From: Thuidium tamariscinum
Lineage: Eukaryota; Streptophyta; Bryopsida; Hypnales; Thuidiaceae
Reading direction: 5' to 3'
NCBI GenBank assembly: GCA_947034885.2
Contig: OX344755.2
Location: 27,969,052-28,033,051 of the forward strand
Length of the DNA: 64,000 nt
The number at the start of each line of letters is the position of its first letter. The stretch's first letter is position 1. Positions 38,549-52,371 of the stretch are shown piece by piece. The position numbers were made by a program, and so were the translations under genes. The notes beneath the pieces were generated by a model. The model was not told the origin of the DNA, ran no database searches, and was given only the letters and a program-made list of their open reading frames with translations.

Positions 38549-41469
38549 CGAGAATAACTCCGTAGGCTCTTGAATGGTGTGCATTTTTGAAATTAATCGC
38601 ATTGAATTTCACAGCATATTTTTCGTAGTAATTCTATAGAACTGGGTTAGATATTACAATGTGATCACGTTGAATTTGTCTTGCAACTGAGAAGTTTACG
38701 CGTCTTGATATCAACTAAACACCTCGGAGATTTCCTCGGCCACGAGAGTAACTCCGTAGGCTCTTGAATGGTGTGCATTTTTGAATTTTAATCGCATTGA
38801 ATTTCACAGCATATTTTTTGTAGTAATTCTATAGAACTGGATTAGATATTACAATGTGATCACGTTGAATTTGTCTTGCAACTGAGAAGTTTGCGCGTCT
38901 TGATGTCAACTAAACAACGACGAGATTTCCTCGGCCAAGAGAATAACCCCGTAGGCTCTTGAATGGTGTGCATTTTTGAATTTAATCGCATTGAATTTCA
39001 CAGCATATTTTTTGTAGTAATTCTATAGAACTGGATTAGATATTACAATGTGATCACGTTGAATTTGTCTTGCAACTGAGAAGTTTGCGCGTCTTGATAT
39101 CAACTAAACACCTCGGAGATTTCCTCGGCCACGAGAGTAACTCCGTAGGCTCTTGAATGGTGTGCATTTTTGAATTTTAATCGCATTGAATTTCACAGCA
39201 TATTTTTTGTAGTAATTCTATAGAACTGAATTAGATATTACAATGTGATCACGTTGAATTTGTATTGCAACTGAGAAGTTTGCGCGTCTTGATATCAACT
39301 AAACACCTCGGAGATTTCCTCGGCCACGAGAGTAACTCCGTAGGCTCTTGAATGGTGTGCATTTTTGAATTTTAATGACATTGAATTTCACAGCATATTT
39401 TTTGTAGTAATTCTATAGAACTGGATTAGATATTACAATGTGATCACGTTGAATTTGTCTTGCAACTGAGAAGTTTGCGCGTCTTGATATCAACTAAACA
39501 CCTAGGAGATTTCCTCGGCCAGGAGAATAACTCCGTCGGCTCTTGAATGGTGTGCATTTTTGAATTTTAATCGCATTCAATTTTACAGCATATTTATTGT
39601 AGTAGTTCTATAGAACTGGATTAGATATTACAATGTGATCACGTTGAATTTGTATTGCAACTGAGAAGTTTGCGCGTCTTGATATCAACTAAACACCTCG
39701 GAGATTTCCTCGGCCACGAGAGTAACTCCGTAGGCTCTTGAATGGTGTGCATTTTTGAATTTAATCGCATTGAATTTCACAGCATATTTTTTGTAGTAAC
39801 TCTATAGAACTGGATTAGATATTACAATGTGATCACGTTGAATTTGTCTTGCAACTGAGAAGTTTACGCGTCTTGATATCAACTAAACAACGAGGAGATT
39901 TCCCCAGCCAAGGGACCAACTCCGTAGGCTCTTGAATGGTGTGCATTTTTGGATTTAATCGCTTTGAATTTCACAGCATATTTTTCGTAGTAATTCTATA
40001 GAACTGGATTAGATATTACAATGTGATCACGTTGAATTTGTCTTGCAACTGAGAAGTTTACGCGTCTTGATATCAACTAAACAACGAGGAGATTTCCCCG
40101 GCCAAGAGACCAACTCCGTAGGCTCTTGAATGGTGTGCATTTTTGAATTTTAATCGCATTGAATTTCACAGCATATTTTTTGTAGTAATTCTATAGAACT
40201 GGATTAGATATTACAATGTGATCACGTTGAATTTGTCTTGCAACTGAGAAGTTTGCGCGTCTTGATGTCAACTAAACAACGACGAGATTTCCTCGGCCAA
40301 GAGAATAACCCCGTAGGCTCTTGAATGGTGTGCATTTTTGAATTTTAATGGCATTGAATTTCACAGCATATTTTTCGTAGTAATTCTATAGAACTGGATT
40401 AGATATTACAATGTGATCACGTTGAATTTGTCTTGCAACTAAGAAGTTTGCGCGTCTCGATATCAACTAAACAACGAGGAGATTTCCCCGGCCAAGAGAC
40501 CAACTCCGTAGGCTCTTGAATGGTGTGCATTTTTGAATTTTAATCGCATTGAATTTCACAGCATATTTTTTGTAGTAATTCTATAGAACTGGATTAGATA
40601 TTACAATGTGATCACGTTGAATTTGTCTTGCAACTAAGAAGTTTGCGCGTCTCGATATCAACTAAACAACGAGGAGATTTCCCCGGCCAAGAGACCAACT
40701 CCGTAGGCTCTTGAATGGTGTGCATTTTTGAATTTTAATCGCATTGAATTTCACAGCATATTTTTTGTAGTAATTCTATAGAACTGGATTAGATATTACA
40801 ATGTGATCACGTTGAATTTGTCTTGCAACTGAGAAGTTTACGCGTCTTGATATCAACTAAACAACGAGGAGATTTCCTCGGCCAGGAGAGTAACTCCGTA
40901 GGCTCTTGAATGGTGTGCATTTTTGAATTTTAATGGCATTGAATTTCACAGCATATTTTTTGTAGTAATTCTATAGAACTGGATTAGATATTACAATGTG
41001 ATCACGTTGAATTTGTCTTGCAACTGAGAAGTTTGCGCGTCTTGATATCAACTAAACACCTAGGAGATTTCCTCGGCCAGGAGAATAACTCCGTCGGCTC
41101 TTGAATGGTGTGCATTTTTGAATTTTAATCGCATTGAATTTCACAGCATATTTTTCGTAGTAATTCTATAGAACTGGATTAGATATTACAATGTGATCAC
41201 GTTGAATTTGTCTTGCAACTAAGAAGTTTGCGCGTCTTGATATCAACTAAACAACGAGGAGATTTCCCCGGCCAAGGGACCAACTCCGTAGGCTCTTGAA
41301 TGGTGTGCATTTTTGAATTTTAATCGCATTGAATTTCACAGCATATTTTTTGTAGTAATTCTATAGAACTGGATTAGATATTACAATGTGATCACGTTGA
41401 ATTTGTCTTGCAACTGAGAAGTTTGCGCGTCTTGATGTCAACTAAACAACGACGAGATTTCCTCGGCCA
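38549..41469 (+). repeat. 16-monomer HOR E, copy 2, one monomer short (2,921 bp)
   Basis: R (38549) through the T-tailed monomer at 41275 repeats copy 1 in order, including the private CGAGAATAAC head and the Q monomer at 39911. The sixteenth monomer (counterpart of 38354) is missing. The only base difference I noticed is TTTTTTGTAG at 41275 where 38159 has TTTTTCGTAG. The following block resumes at the third monomer of the cassette, showing a three-monomer deletion relative to a full HOR E. Confidence 0.92.
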
Positions 41470-44400
41470 AGAGAATAACCCCGTAGGCTCTTGAATGGTG
41501 TGCATTTTTGAATTTAATCGCATTGAATTTCACAGCATATTTTTTGTAGTAATTCTATAGAACTGGATTAGATATTACAATGTGATCACGTTGAATTTGT
41601 CTTGCAACTGAGAAGTTTGCGCGTCTTGATATCAACTAAACACCTCGGAGATTTCCTCGGCCACGAGAGTAACTCCGTAGGCTCTTGAATGGTGTGCATT
41701 TTTGAATTTTAATCGCATTGAATTTCACAGCATATTTTTTGTAGTAATTCTATAGAACTGAATTAGATATTACAATGTGATCACGTTGAATTTGTATTGC
41801 AACTGAGAAGTTTGCGCGTCTTGATATCAACTAAACACCTCGGAGATTTCCTCGGCCACGAGAGTAACTCCGTAGGCTCTTGAATGGTGTGCATTTTTGA
41901 ATTTTAATGACATTGAATTTCACAGCATATTTTTTGTAGTAATTCTATAGAACTGGATTAGATATTACAATGTGATCACGTTGAATTTGTCTTGCAACTG
42001 AGAAGTTTGCGCGTCTTGATATCAACTAAACACCTAGGAGATTTCCTCGGCCAGGAGAATAACTCCGTCGGCTCTTGAATGGTGTGCATTTTTGAATTTT
42101 AATCGCATTCAATTTTACAGCATATTTATTGTAGTAGTTCTATAGAACTGGATTAGATATTACAATGTGATCACGTTGAATTTGTATTGCAACTGAGAAG
42201 TTTGCGCGTCTTGATATCAACTAAACACCTCGGAGATTTCCTCGGCCACGAGAGTAACTCCGTAGGCTCTTGAATGGTGTGCATTTTTGAATTTAATCGC
42301 ATTGAATTTCACAGCATATTTTTTGTAGTAACTCTATAGAACTGGATTAGATATTACAATGTGATCACGTTGAATTTGTCTTGCAACTGAGAAGTTTACG
42401 CGTCTTGATATCAACTAAACAACGAGGAGATTTCCCCGGCCACGAGAGTAACTCCGTAGGCTCTTGAATGGTGTGCATTTTTGAATTTAATCGCATTGAA
42501 TTTCACAGCATATTTTTTGTAGTAATTCTATAGAACTGGATTAGATATTACAATGTGATCACGTTGAATTTGTCTTGCAACTGAGAAGTTTACGCGTCTT
42601 GATATCAACTAAACAACGAGGAGATTTCCCCGGCCAAGGGACCAACTCCGTCGGCTCTTGAATGGTGTGCATTTTTGAATTTTAATCGCATTGAATTTCA
42701 CAACATATTTTTTGTAGTAATTCTATAGAACTGGATTAGATATTACAATGTGATCACGTTGAATTTGTCTTGCAACTGAGAAGTTTGCGCGTCTTGATGT
42801 CAACTAAACAACGACGAGATTTCCTCGGCCAAGAGAATAACCCCGTAGGCTCTTGAATGGTGTGCATTTTTGAATTTTAATGGCATTGAATTTCACAGCA
42901 TATTTTTCGTAGTAATTCTATAGAACTGGATTAGATATTACAATGTGATCACGTTGAATTTGTCTTGCAACTAAGAAGTTTGCGCGTCTCGATATCAACT
43001 AAACAACGAGGAGATTTCCCCGGCCAAGAGACCAACTCCGTAGGCTCTTGAATGGTGTGCATTTTTGAATTTTAATCGCATTGAATTTCACAGCATATTT
43101 TTTGTAGTAATTCTATAGAACTGGATTAGATATTACAATGTGATCACGTTGAATTTGTCTTGCAACTGAGAAGTTTACGCGTCTTGATATCAACTAAACA
43201 ACGAGGAGATTTCCTCGGCCAGGAGAGTAACTCCGTAGGCTCTTGAATGGTGTGCATTTTTGAATTTTAATGGCATTGAATTTCACAGCATATTTTTTGT
43301 AGTAATTCTATAGAACTGGATTAGATATTACAATGTGATCACGTTGAATTTGTCTTGCAACTGAGAAGTTTGCGCGTCTTGATATCAACTAAACACCTAG
43401 GAGATTTCCTCGGCCAGGAGAATAACTCCGTCGGCTCTTGAATGGTGTGCATTTTTGAATTTTAATCGCATTGAATTTCACAGCATATTTTTCGTAGTAA
43501 TTCTATAGAACTGGATTAGATATTACAATGTGATCACGTTGAATTTGTCTTGCAACTGAGAAGTTTGCGCGTCTTGATGTCAACTAAACAACGACGAGAT
43601 TTCCTCGGCCAAGAGAATAACCCCGTAGGCTCTTGAATGGTGTGCATTTTTGAATTTTAATGGCATTGAATTTCACAGCATATTTTTTGTAGTAATTCTA
43701 TAGAACTGGATTAGATATTACAATGTGATCACGTTGAATTTGTCTTGCAACTGAGAAGTTTGCGCGTCTTGATATCAACTAAACACCTCGGAGATTTCCT
43801 CGGCCACGAGAGTAACTCCGTAGGCTCTTGAATGGTGTGCATTTTTGAAATTAATCGCATTGAATTTCACAGCATATTTTTCGTAGTAATTCTATAGAAC
43901 TGGGTTAGATATTACAATGTGATCACGTTGAATTTGTCTTGCAACTGAGAAGTTTACGCGTCTTGATATCAACTAAACACCTCGGAGATTTCCTCGGCCA
44001 CGAGAGTAACTCCGTAGGCTCTTGAATGGTGTGCATTTTTGAATTTTAATCGCATTGAATTTCACAGCATATTTTTTGTAGTAATTCTATAGAACTGGAT
44101 TAGATATTACAATGTGATCACGTTGAATTTGTCTTGCAACTGAGAAGTTTGCGCGTCTTGATGTCAACTAAACAACGACGAGATTTCCTCGGCCAAGAGA
44201 ATAACCCCGTAGGCTCTTGAATGGTGTGCATTTTTGAATTTAATCGCATTGAATTTCACAGCATATTTTTTGTAGTAATTCTATAGAACTGGATTAGATA
44301 TTACAATGTGATCACGTTGAATTTGTCTTGCAACTGAGAAGTTTACGCGTCTTGATATCAACTAAACAACGAGGAGATTTCCTCGGCCAGGAGAGTAACT

Positions 44401-44974
44401 CCGTAGGCTCTTGAATGGTGTGCATTTTTGAATTTTAATGGCATTGAATTTCACAGCATATTTTTTGTAGTAATTCTATAGAACTGGATTAGATATTACA
44501 ATGTGATCACGTTGAATTTGTCTTGCAACTGAGAAGTTTGCGCGTCTTGATATCAACTAAACACCTAGGAGATTTCCTCGGCCAGGAGAATAACTCCGTC
44601 GGCTCTTGAATGGTGTGCATTTTTGAATTTTAATCGCATTGAATTTCACAGCATATTTTTCGTAGTAATTCTATAGAACTGGATTAGATATTACAATGTG
44701 ATCACGTTGAATTTGTCTTGCAACTGAGAAGTTTACGCGTCTTGATATCAACTAAACAACGAGGAGATTTCCCCGGCCAAGGGACCAACTCCGTAGGCTC
44801 TTGAATGGTGTGCATTTTTGAATTTTAATGGCATTGAATTTCACAGCATATTTTTTGTAGTAATTCTATAGAACTGGATTAGATATTACAATGTGATCAC
44901 GTTGAATTTGTCTTGCAACTGAGAAGTTTGCGCGTCTTGATGTCAACTAAACAACGACGAGATTTCCTCGGCCA
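41470..44974 (+). repeat. 18-monomer HOR F, copy 1 (3,505 bp)
   Basis: Monomers start at 41470, 41664 (S), 41859 (W), 42054 (P), 42249 (X), 42443, 42637 (T), 42832, 43027, 43222, 43417 (T), 43612, 43807 (R), 44001 (T), 44196, 44390, 44585 and 44780 (T). P-to-P spacing with the next copy is exactly 3,505 bp. After X the order leaves HOR E: a 194-bp CGAGAG unit replaces Q. Confidence 0.92.
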
Positions 44975-47700
44975 AGAGAATAACCCCGTAGGCTCTTGAA
45001 TGGTGTGCATTTTTGAATTTAATCGCATTGAATTTCACAGCATATTTTTTGTAGTAATTCTATAGAACTGGATTAGATATTACAATGTGATCACGTTGAA
45101 TTTGTCTTGCAACTGAGAAGTTTGCGCGTCTTGATATCAACTAAACACCTCGGAGATTTCCTCGGCCACGAGAGTAACTCCGTAGGCTCTTGAATGGTGT
45201 GCATTTTTGAATTTTAATCGCATTGAATTTCACAGCATATTTTTTGTAGTAATTCTATAGAACTGAATTAGATATTACAATGTGATCACGTTGAATTTGT
45301 ATTGCAACTGAGAAGTTTGCGCGTCTTGATATCAACTAAACACCTCGGAGATTTCCTCGGCCACGAGAGTAACTCCGTAGGCTCTTGAATGGTGTGCATT
45401 TTTGAATTTTAATGACATTGAATTTCACAGCATATTTTTTGTAGTAATTCTATAGAACTGGATTAGATATTACAATGTGATCACGTTGAATTTGTCTTGC
45501 AACTGAGAAGTTTGCGCGTCTTGATATCAACTAAACACCTAGGAGATTTCCTCGGCCAGGAGAATAACTCCGTCGGCTCTTGAATGGTGTGCATTTTTGA
45601 ATTTTAATCGCATTCAATTTTACAGCATATTTATTGTAGTAGTTCTATAGAACTGGATTAGATATTACAATGTGATCACGTTGAATTTGTATTGCAACTG
45701 AGAAGTTTGCGCGTCTTGATATCAACTAAACACCTCGGAGATTTCCTCGGCCACGAGAGTAACTCCGTAGGCTCTTGAATGGTGTGCATTTTTGAATTTA
45801 ATCGCATTGAATTTCACAGCATATTTTTTGTAGTAACTCTATAGAACTGGATTAGATATTACAATGTGATCACGTTGAATTTGTCTTGCAACTGAGAAGT
45901 TTACGCGTCTTGATATCAACTAAACAACGAGGAGATTTCCCCGGCCACGAGAGTAACTCCGTAGGCTCTTGAATGGTGTGCATTTTTGAATTTAATCGCA
46001 TTGAATTTCACAGCATATTTTTTGTAGTAATTCTATAGAACTGGATTAGATATTACAATGTGATCACGTTGAATTTGTCTTGCAACTGAGAAGTTTACGC
46101 GTCTTGATATCAACTAAACAACGAGGAGATTTCCCCGGCCAAGGGACCAACTCCGTCGGCTCTTGAATGGTGTGCATTTTTGAATTTTAATCGCATTGAA
46201 TTTCACAACATATTTTTTGTAGTAATTCTATAGAACTGGATTAGATATTACAATGTGATCACGTTGAATTTGTCTTGCAACTGAGAAGTTTGCGCGTCTT
46301 GATGTCAACTAAACAACGACGAGATTTCCTCGGCCAAGAGAATAACCCCGTAGGCTCTTGAATGGTGTGCATTTTTGAATTTTAATGGCATTGAATTTCA
46401 CAGCATATTTTTCGTAGTAATTCTATAGAACTGGATTAGATATTACAATGTGATCACGTTGAATTTGTCTTGCAACTAAGAAGTTTGCGCGTCTCGATAT
46501 CAACTAAACAACGAGGAGATTTCCCCGGCCAAGAGACCAACTCCGTAGGCTCTTGAATGGTGTGCATTTTTGAATTTTAATCGCATTGAATTTCACAGCA
46601 TATTTTTTGTAGTAATTCTATAGAACTGGATTAGATATTACAATGTGATCACGTTGAATTTGTCTTGCAACTGAGAAGTTTACGCGTCTTGATATCAACT
46701 AAACAACGAGGAGATTTCCTCGGCCAGGAGAGTAACACCGTAGGCTCTTGAATGGTGTGCATTTTTGAATTTTAATGGCATTGAATTTCACAGCATATTT
46801 TTTGTAGTAATTCTATAGAACTGGATTAGATATTACAATGTGATCACGTTGAATTTGTCTTGCAACTGAGAAGTTTGCGCGTCTTGATATCAACTAAACA
46901 CCTAGGAGATTTCCTCGGCCAGGAGAATAACTCCGTCGGCTCTTGAATGGTGTGCATTTTTGAATTTTAATCGCATTGAATTTCACAGCATATTTTTCGT
47001 AGTAATTCTATAGAACTGGATTAGATATTACAATGTGATCACGTTGAATTTGTCTTGCAACTGAGAAGTTTGCGCGTCTTGATGTCAACTAAACAACGAC
47101 GAGATTTCCTCGGCCAAGAGAATAACCCCGTAGGCTCTTGAATGGTGTGCATTTTTGAATTTTAATGGCATTGAATTTCACAGCATATTTTTTGTAGTAA
47201 TTCTATAGAACTGGATTAGATATTACAATGTGATCACGTTGAATTTGTCTTGCAACTGAGAAGTTTGCGCGTCTTGATATCAACTAAACACCTCGGAGAT
47301 TTCCTCGGCCACGAGAGTAACTCCGTAGGCTCTTGAATGGTGTGCATTTTTGAAATTAATCGCATTGAATTTCACAGCATATTTTTCGTAGTAATTCTAT
47401 AGAACTGGGTTAGATATTACAATGTGATCACGTTGAATTTGTCTTGCAACTGAGAAGTTTACGCGTCTTGATATCAACTAAACACCTCGGAGATTTCCTC
47501 GGCCACGAGAGTAACTCCGTAGGCTCTTGAATGGTGTGCATTTTTGAATTTTAATCGCATTGAATTTCACAGCATATTTTTTGTAGTAATTCTATAGAAC
47601 TGGATTAGATATTACAATGTGATCACGTTGAATTTGTCTTGCAACTGAGAAGTTTGCGCGTCTTGATGTCAACTAAACAACGACGAGATTTCCTCGGCCA
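44975..47700 (+). repeat. 18-monomer HOR F, copy 2, fourteen monomers kept
   Basis: From 44975 through S (45169), W (45364), P (45559), X (45754), R (47312) and T (47506) this copy follows copy 1. The only difference I noticed is GAGTAACACCG at 46727 where 43222 has GAGTAACTCCG. Similarity stops inside the monomer at 47701, which starts like 44196 but continues with V (TTGGGCGTC) and then a U unit, an arrangement like 27642-28225. Confidence 0.92.
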
Positions 47701-49256
47701 AGAGAATAACCCCGTAGGCTCTTGAATGGTGTGCATTTTTGAATTTAATCGCATTGAATTTCACAGCATATTTTTTGTAGTAATTCTATAGAACTGGATT
47801 AGATATTACAATGTGATCACGTTGAATTTGTCTTGCAACTGAGAAGTTTGGGCGTCTTGATATCAACTAAACACCTCGGAGATTTCCTCGGCCACGAGAG
47901 TAACTCCGTAGGCTCTTGAATGGTGTGCATTTTTGAATTTAATCGCATTGAATTTCACAGCATATTTTTTGTAGTAATTCTATAGAACTGGATTAGATAT
48001 TACAATGTGATCACGTTGAATTTGTCTTGCAACTGAGAAGTTTACGCGTCTTGATATCAACTAAACAACGAGGAGATTTCCCCAGCCAAGGGACCAACTC
48101 CGTAGGCTCTTGAATGGTGTACATTTTTGAATTTTAATCGCATTGAATTTCACAACATATTTTTTGTAGTAATTCTATAGAACTGGATTAGATATTACAA
48201 TGTGATCACGTTGAATTTGTCTTGCAACTGAGAAGTTTGCGCGTCTTGATATCAACTAAACACCTCGGAGATTTCCTCGGCCAAGAGAGTAACTCCGTAG
48301 GCTCTTGAATGGTGTGCATTTTTGAATTTAATCGCATTGAATTTCACAGCATATTTTTTGTAGTAATTCTATAGAACTGGATTAGATATTACAATGTGAT
48401 CACGTTGAATTTGTCTTGCAACTGAGAAGTTTGCGCGTCTTGATATCAACTAAACAACGAGGAGATTTCCTCGGCCACGAGAGTAACTCCGTAGGCTCTT
48501 GAATGGTGTGCATTTTTGAATTTTAATGACATTGAATTTCACAGCATATTTTTTGTAGTAATTCTATAGAACTGGATTAGATATTACAATGTGATCACGT
48601 TGAATTTGTCTTGCAACTGAGAAGTTTGCGCGTCTTGATATCAACTAAACACCTAGGAGATTTCCTCGGCCAGGAGAATAACTCCGTAGGCTCTTGAATG
48701 GTGTGCATTTTTGAATTTTAATCGCATTGAATTTCACAGCATATTTTTCGTAGTAATTCTATAGAACTGGATTAGATATTACAATGTGATCACGTTGAAT
48801 TTGTCTTGCAACTGAGAAGTTTGCGCGTCTTGATGTCAACTAAACAACGACGAGATTTCCTCGGCCAAGAGAATAACCCCGTAGGCTCTTGAATGGTGTG
48901 CATTTTTGAATTTTAATCGCATTGAATTTCACAGCATATTTTTTGTAGTAATTCTATAGAACTGGATCAGATATTACAATGTGATCACGTTGAATTTGTC
49001 TTGCAACTGAGAAGTTTGCGCGTCTTGATATCAACTAAACACCTCGGAGATTTCCTCGGCCACGAGAGTAACTCCGTAGGCTCTTGAATGGTGTGCATTT
49101 TTGAAATTAATCGCATTGAATTTCACAGCATATTTTTCGTAGTAATTCTATAGAACTGGGTTAGATATTACAATGTGATCACGTTGAATTTGTCTTGCAA
49201 CTGAGAAGTTTACGCGTCTTGATATCAACTAAACACCTCGGAGATTTCCTCGGCCA
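47701..49256 (+). repeat. Junction block, eight monomers
   Basis: Monomers start at 47701 (V), 47895, 48089 (U), 48284, 48478 (W), 48673 (T), 48868 (private GGATCAG) and 49063 (R). The V, AATTTAATCG, U, AGAGAGTAAC series matches the end of HOR D and its follow-on at 27642-28419. A segment of HOR D ancestry therefore lies 20 kb from the main HOR D block. Confidence 0.83.
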
Positions 49257-52200
49257 CGAGAGTAACTCCGTAGGCTCTTGAATGGTGTGCATTTTTGAAT
49301 TTTAATCGCATTGAATTTCACAGCATATTTTTTGTAGTAATTCTATAGAACTGGATTAGATATTACAATGTGATCACGTTGAATTTGTCTTGCAACTGAG
49401 AAGTTTGCGCGTCTTGATGTCAACTAAACAACGACGAGATTTCCTCGGCCAAGAGAATAACCCCGTAGGCTCTTGAATGGTGTGCATTTTTGAATTTAAT
49501 CGCATTGAATTTCACAGCATATTTTTTGTAGTAATTCTATAGAACTGGATTAGATATTACAATGTGATCACGTTGAATTTGTCTTGCAACTGAGAAGTTT
49601 GCGCGTCTTGATATCAACTAAACACCTCGGAGATTTCCTCGGCCACGAGAGTAACTCCGTAGGCTCTTGAATGGTGTGCATTTTTGAATTTTAATCGCAT
49701 TGAATTTCACAGCATATTTTTTGTAGTAATTCTATAGAACTGAATTAGATATTACAATGTGATCACGTTGAATTTGTATTGCAACTGAGAAGTTTGCGCG
49801 TCTTGATATCAACTAAACACCTCGGAGATTTCCTCGGCCACGAGAGTAACTCCGTAGGCTCTTGAATGGTGTGCATTTTTGAATTTTAATCGCATTGAAT
49901 TTCACAGCATATTTTTTGTAGTAATTCTATAGAACTGGATTAGATATTACAATGTGATCACGTTGAATTTGTCTTGCAACTGAGAAGTTTGCGCGTCTTG
50001 ATATCAACTAAACACCTAGGAGATTTCCTCGGCCAGGAGAATAACTCCGTCGGCTCTTGAATGGTGTGCATTTTTGAATTTTAATCGCATTCAATTTTAC
50101 AGCATATTTATTGTAGTAGTTCTATAGAACTGGATTAGATATTACAATGTGATCACGTTGAATTTGTCTTGCAACTGAGAAGTTTACGCGTCTTGATATC
50201 AACTGAACAACGAGGAGATTTCCCCGGCCAAGGGACCAACTCCGTCGGCTCTTGAATGGTGTGCATTTTTGAATTTTAATGGCATTGAATTTCACAGCAT
50301 ATTTTTTGTAGTAATTCTATAGAACTGGATTAGATATTACAATGTGATCACGTTGAATTTGTCTTGCAACTGAGAAGTTTGCGCGTCTTGATATCAACTA
50401 AACACCTCGGAGATTTCCTCGGCCACGAGAGTAACTCCGTAGGCTCTTGAATGGTGTGCATTTTTGAATTTAATCGCATTGAATTTCACAGCATATTTTT
50501 TGTAGTAATTCTATAGAACTGGATTAGATATTACAATGTGATCACGTTGAATTTGTCTTGCAACTGAGAAGTTTACGCGTCTTGATATCAACTAAACAAC
50601 GAGGAGATTTCCCCAGCCAAGGGACCAACTCCGTAGGCTCTTGAATGGTGTGCATTTTTGGATTTAATCGCTTTGAATTTCACAGCATATTTTTCGTAGT
50701 AATTCTATAGAACTGGATTAGATATTACAATGTGATCACGTTGAATTTGTCTTGCAACTGAGAAGTTTGCGCGTCTTGATATCAACTAAACACCTAGGAG
50801 ATTTCCTCGGCCAGGAGAATAACCCCGTAGGCTCTTGAATGGTGTGCATTTTTGAATTTTAATGGCATTGAATTTCACAGCATATTTTTCGTAGTAATTC
50901 TATAGAACTGGATTAGATATTACAATGTGATCACGTTGAATTTGTCTTGCAACTGAGAAGTTTGCGCGTCTTGATATCAACTAAACACCTCGGAGATTTC
51001 CTCGGCCACGAGAGTAACTCCGTAGGCTCTTGAATGGTGTGCATTTTTGAATTTTAATGACATTGAATTTCACAGCATATTTTTTGTAGTAATTCTATAG
51101 AACTGGATTAGATATTACAATGTGATCACGTTGAATTTGTCTTGCAACTGAGAAGTTTGCGCGTCTTGATATCAACTAAACACCTAGGAGATTTCCTCGG
51201 CCAGGAGAATAACTCCGTCGGCTCTTGAATGGTGTGCATTTTTGAATTTTAATCGCATTCAATTTTACAGCATATTTATTGTAGTAGTTCTATAGAACTG
51301 GATTAGATATTACAATGTGATCACGTTGAATTTGTCTTGCAACTGAGAAGTTTACGCGTCTTGATATCAACTGAACAACGAGGAGATTTCCCCGGCCAAG
51401 GGACCAACTCCGTCGGCTCTTGAATGGTGTGCATTTTTGAATTTTAATGGCATTGAATTTCACAGCATATTTTTTGTAGTAATTCTATAGAACTGGATTA
51501 GATATTACAATGTGATCACGTTGAATTTGTCTTGCAACTGAGAAGTTTGCGCGTCTTGATATCAACTAAACACCTCGGAGATTTCCTCGGCCACGAGAGT
51601 AACTCCGTAGGCTCTTGAATGGTGTGCATTTTTGAATTTAATCGCATTGAATTTCACAGCATATTTTTTGTAGTAATTCTATAGAACTGGATTAGATATT
51701 ACAATGTGATCACGTTGAATTTGTCTTGCAACTGAGAAGTTTACGCGTCTTGATATCAACTAAACAACGAGGAGATTTCCCCAGCCAAGGGACCAACTCC
51801 GTAGGCTCTTGAATGGTGTGCATTTTTGGATTTAATCGCTTTGAATTTCACAGCATATTTTTCGTAGTAATTCTATAGAACTGGATTAGATATTACAATG
51901 TGATCACGTTGAATTTGTCTTGCAACTGAGAAGTTTGCGCGTCTTGATATCAACTAAACACCTAGGAGATTTCCTCGGCCAGGAGAATAACCCCGTAGGC
52001 TCTTGAATGGTGTGCATTTTTGAATTTTAATGGCATTGAATTTCACAGCATATTTTTCGTAGTAATTCTATAGAACTGGATTAGATATTACAATGTGATC
52101 ACGTTGAATTTGTCTTGCAACTGAGAAGTTTGCGCGTCTTGATATCAACTAAACACCTCGGAGATTTCCTCGGCCACGAGAGTAACTCCGTAGGCTCTTG

Positions 52201-52371
52201 AATGGTGTGCATTTTTGAATTTTAATGACATTGAATTTCACAGCATATTTTTTGTAGTAATTCTATAGAACTGGATTAGATATTACAATGTGATCACGTT
52301 GAATTTGTCTTGCAACTGAGAAGTTTGCGCGTCTTGATATCAACTAAACACCTCGGAGATTTCCTCGGCCA
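49257..52371 (+). repeat. 16-monomer HOR G, copy 1 (3,115 bp), with nested 6-monomer pair
   Basis: The unit is T (49257), 49452, S (49646), 49841, then two tandem 6-monomer blocks of 1,168 bp at 50036-51203 and 51204-52371. Each block is a P/Z monomer (P front with CAACTGAACAACG tail), an AGGGACC unit, an AATTTAATCG unit, Q, a GGAGAATAACCCCG unit and W. The W ending block one has an ACCTAGG tail and the W ending block two has ACCTCGG. Confidence 0.93.
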
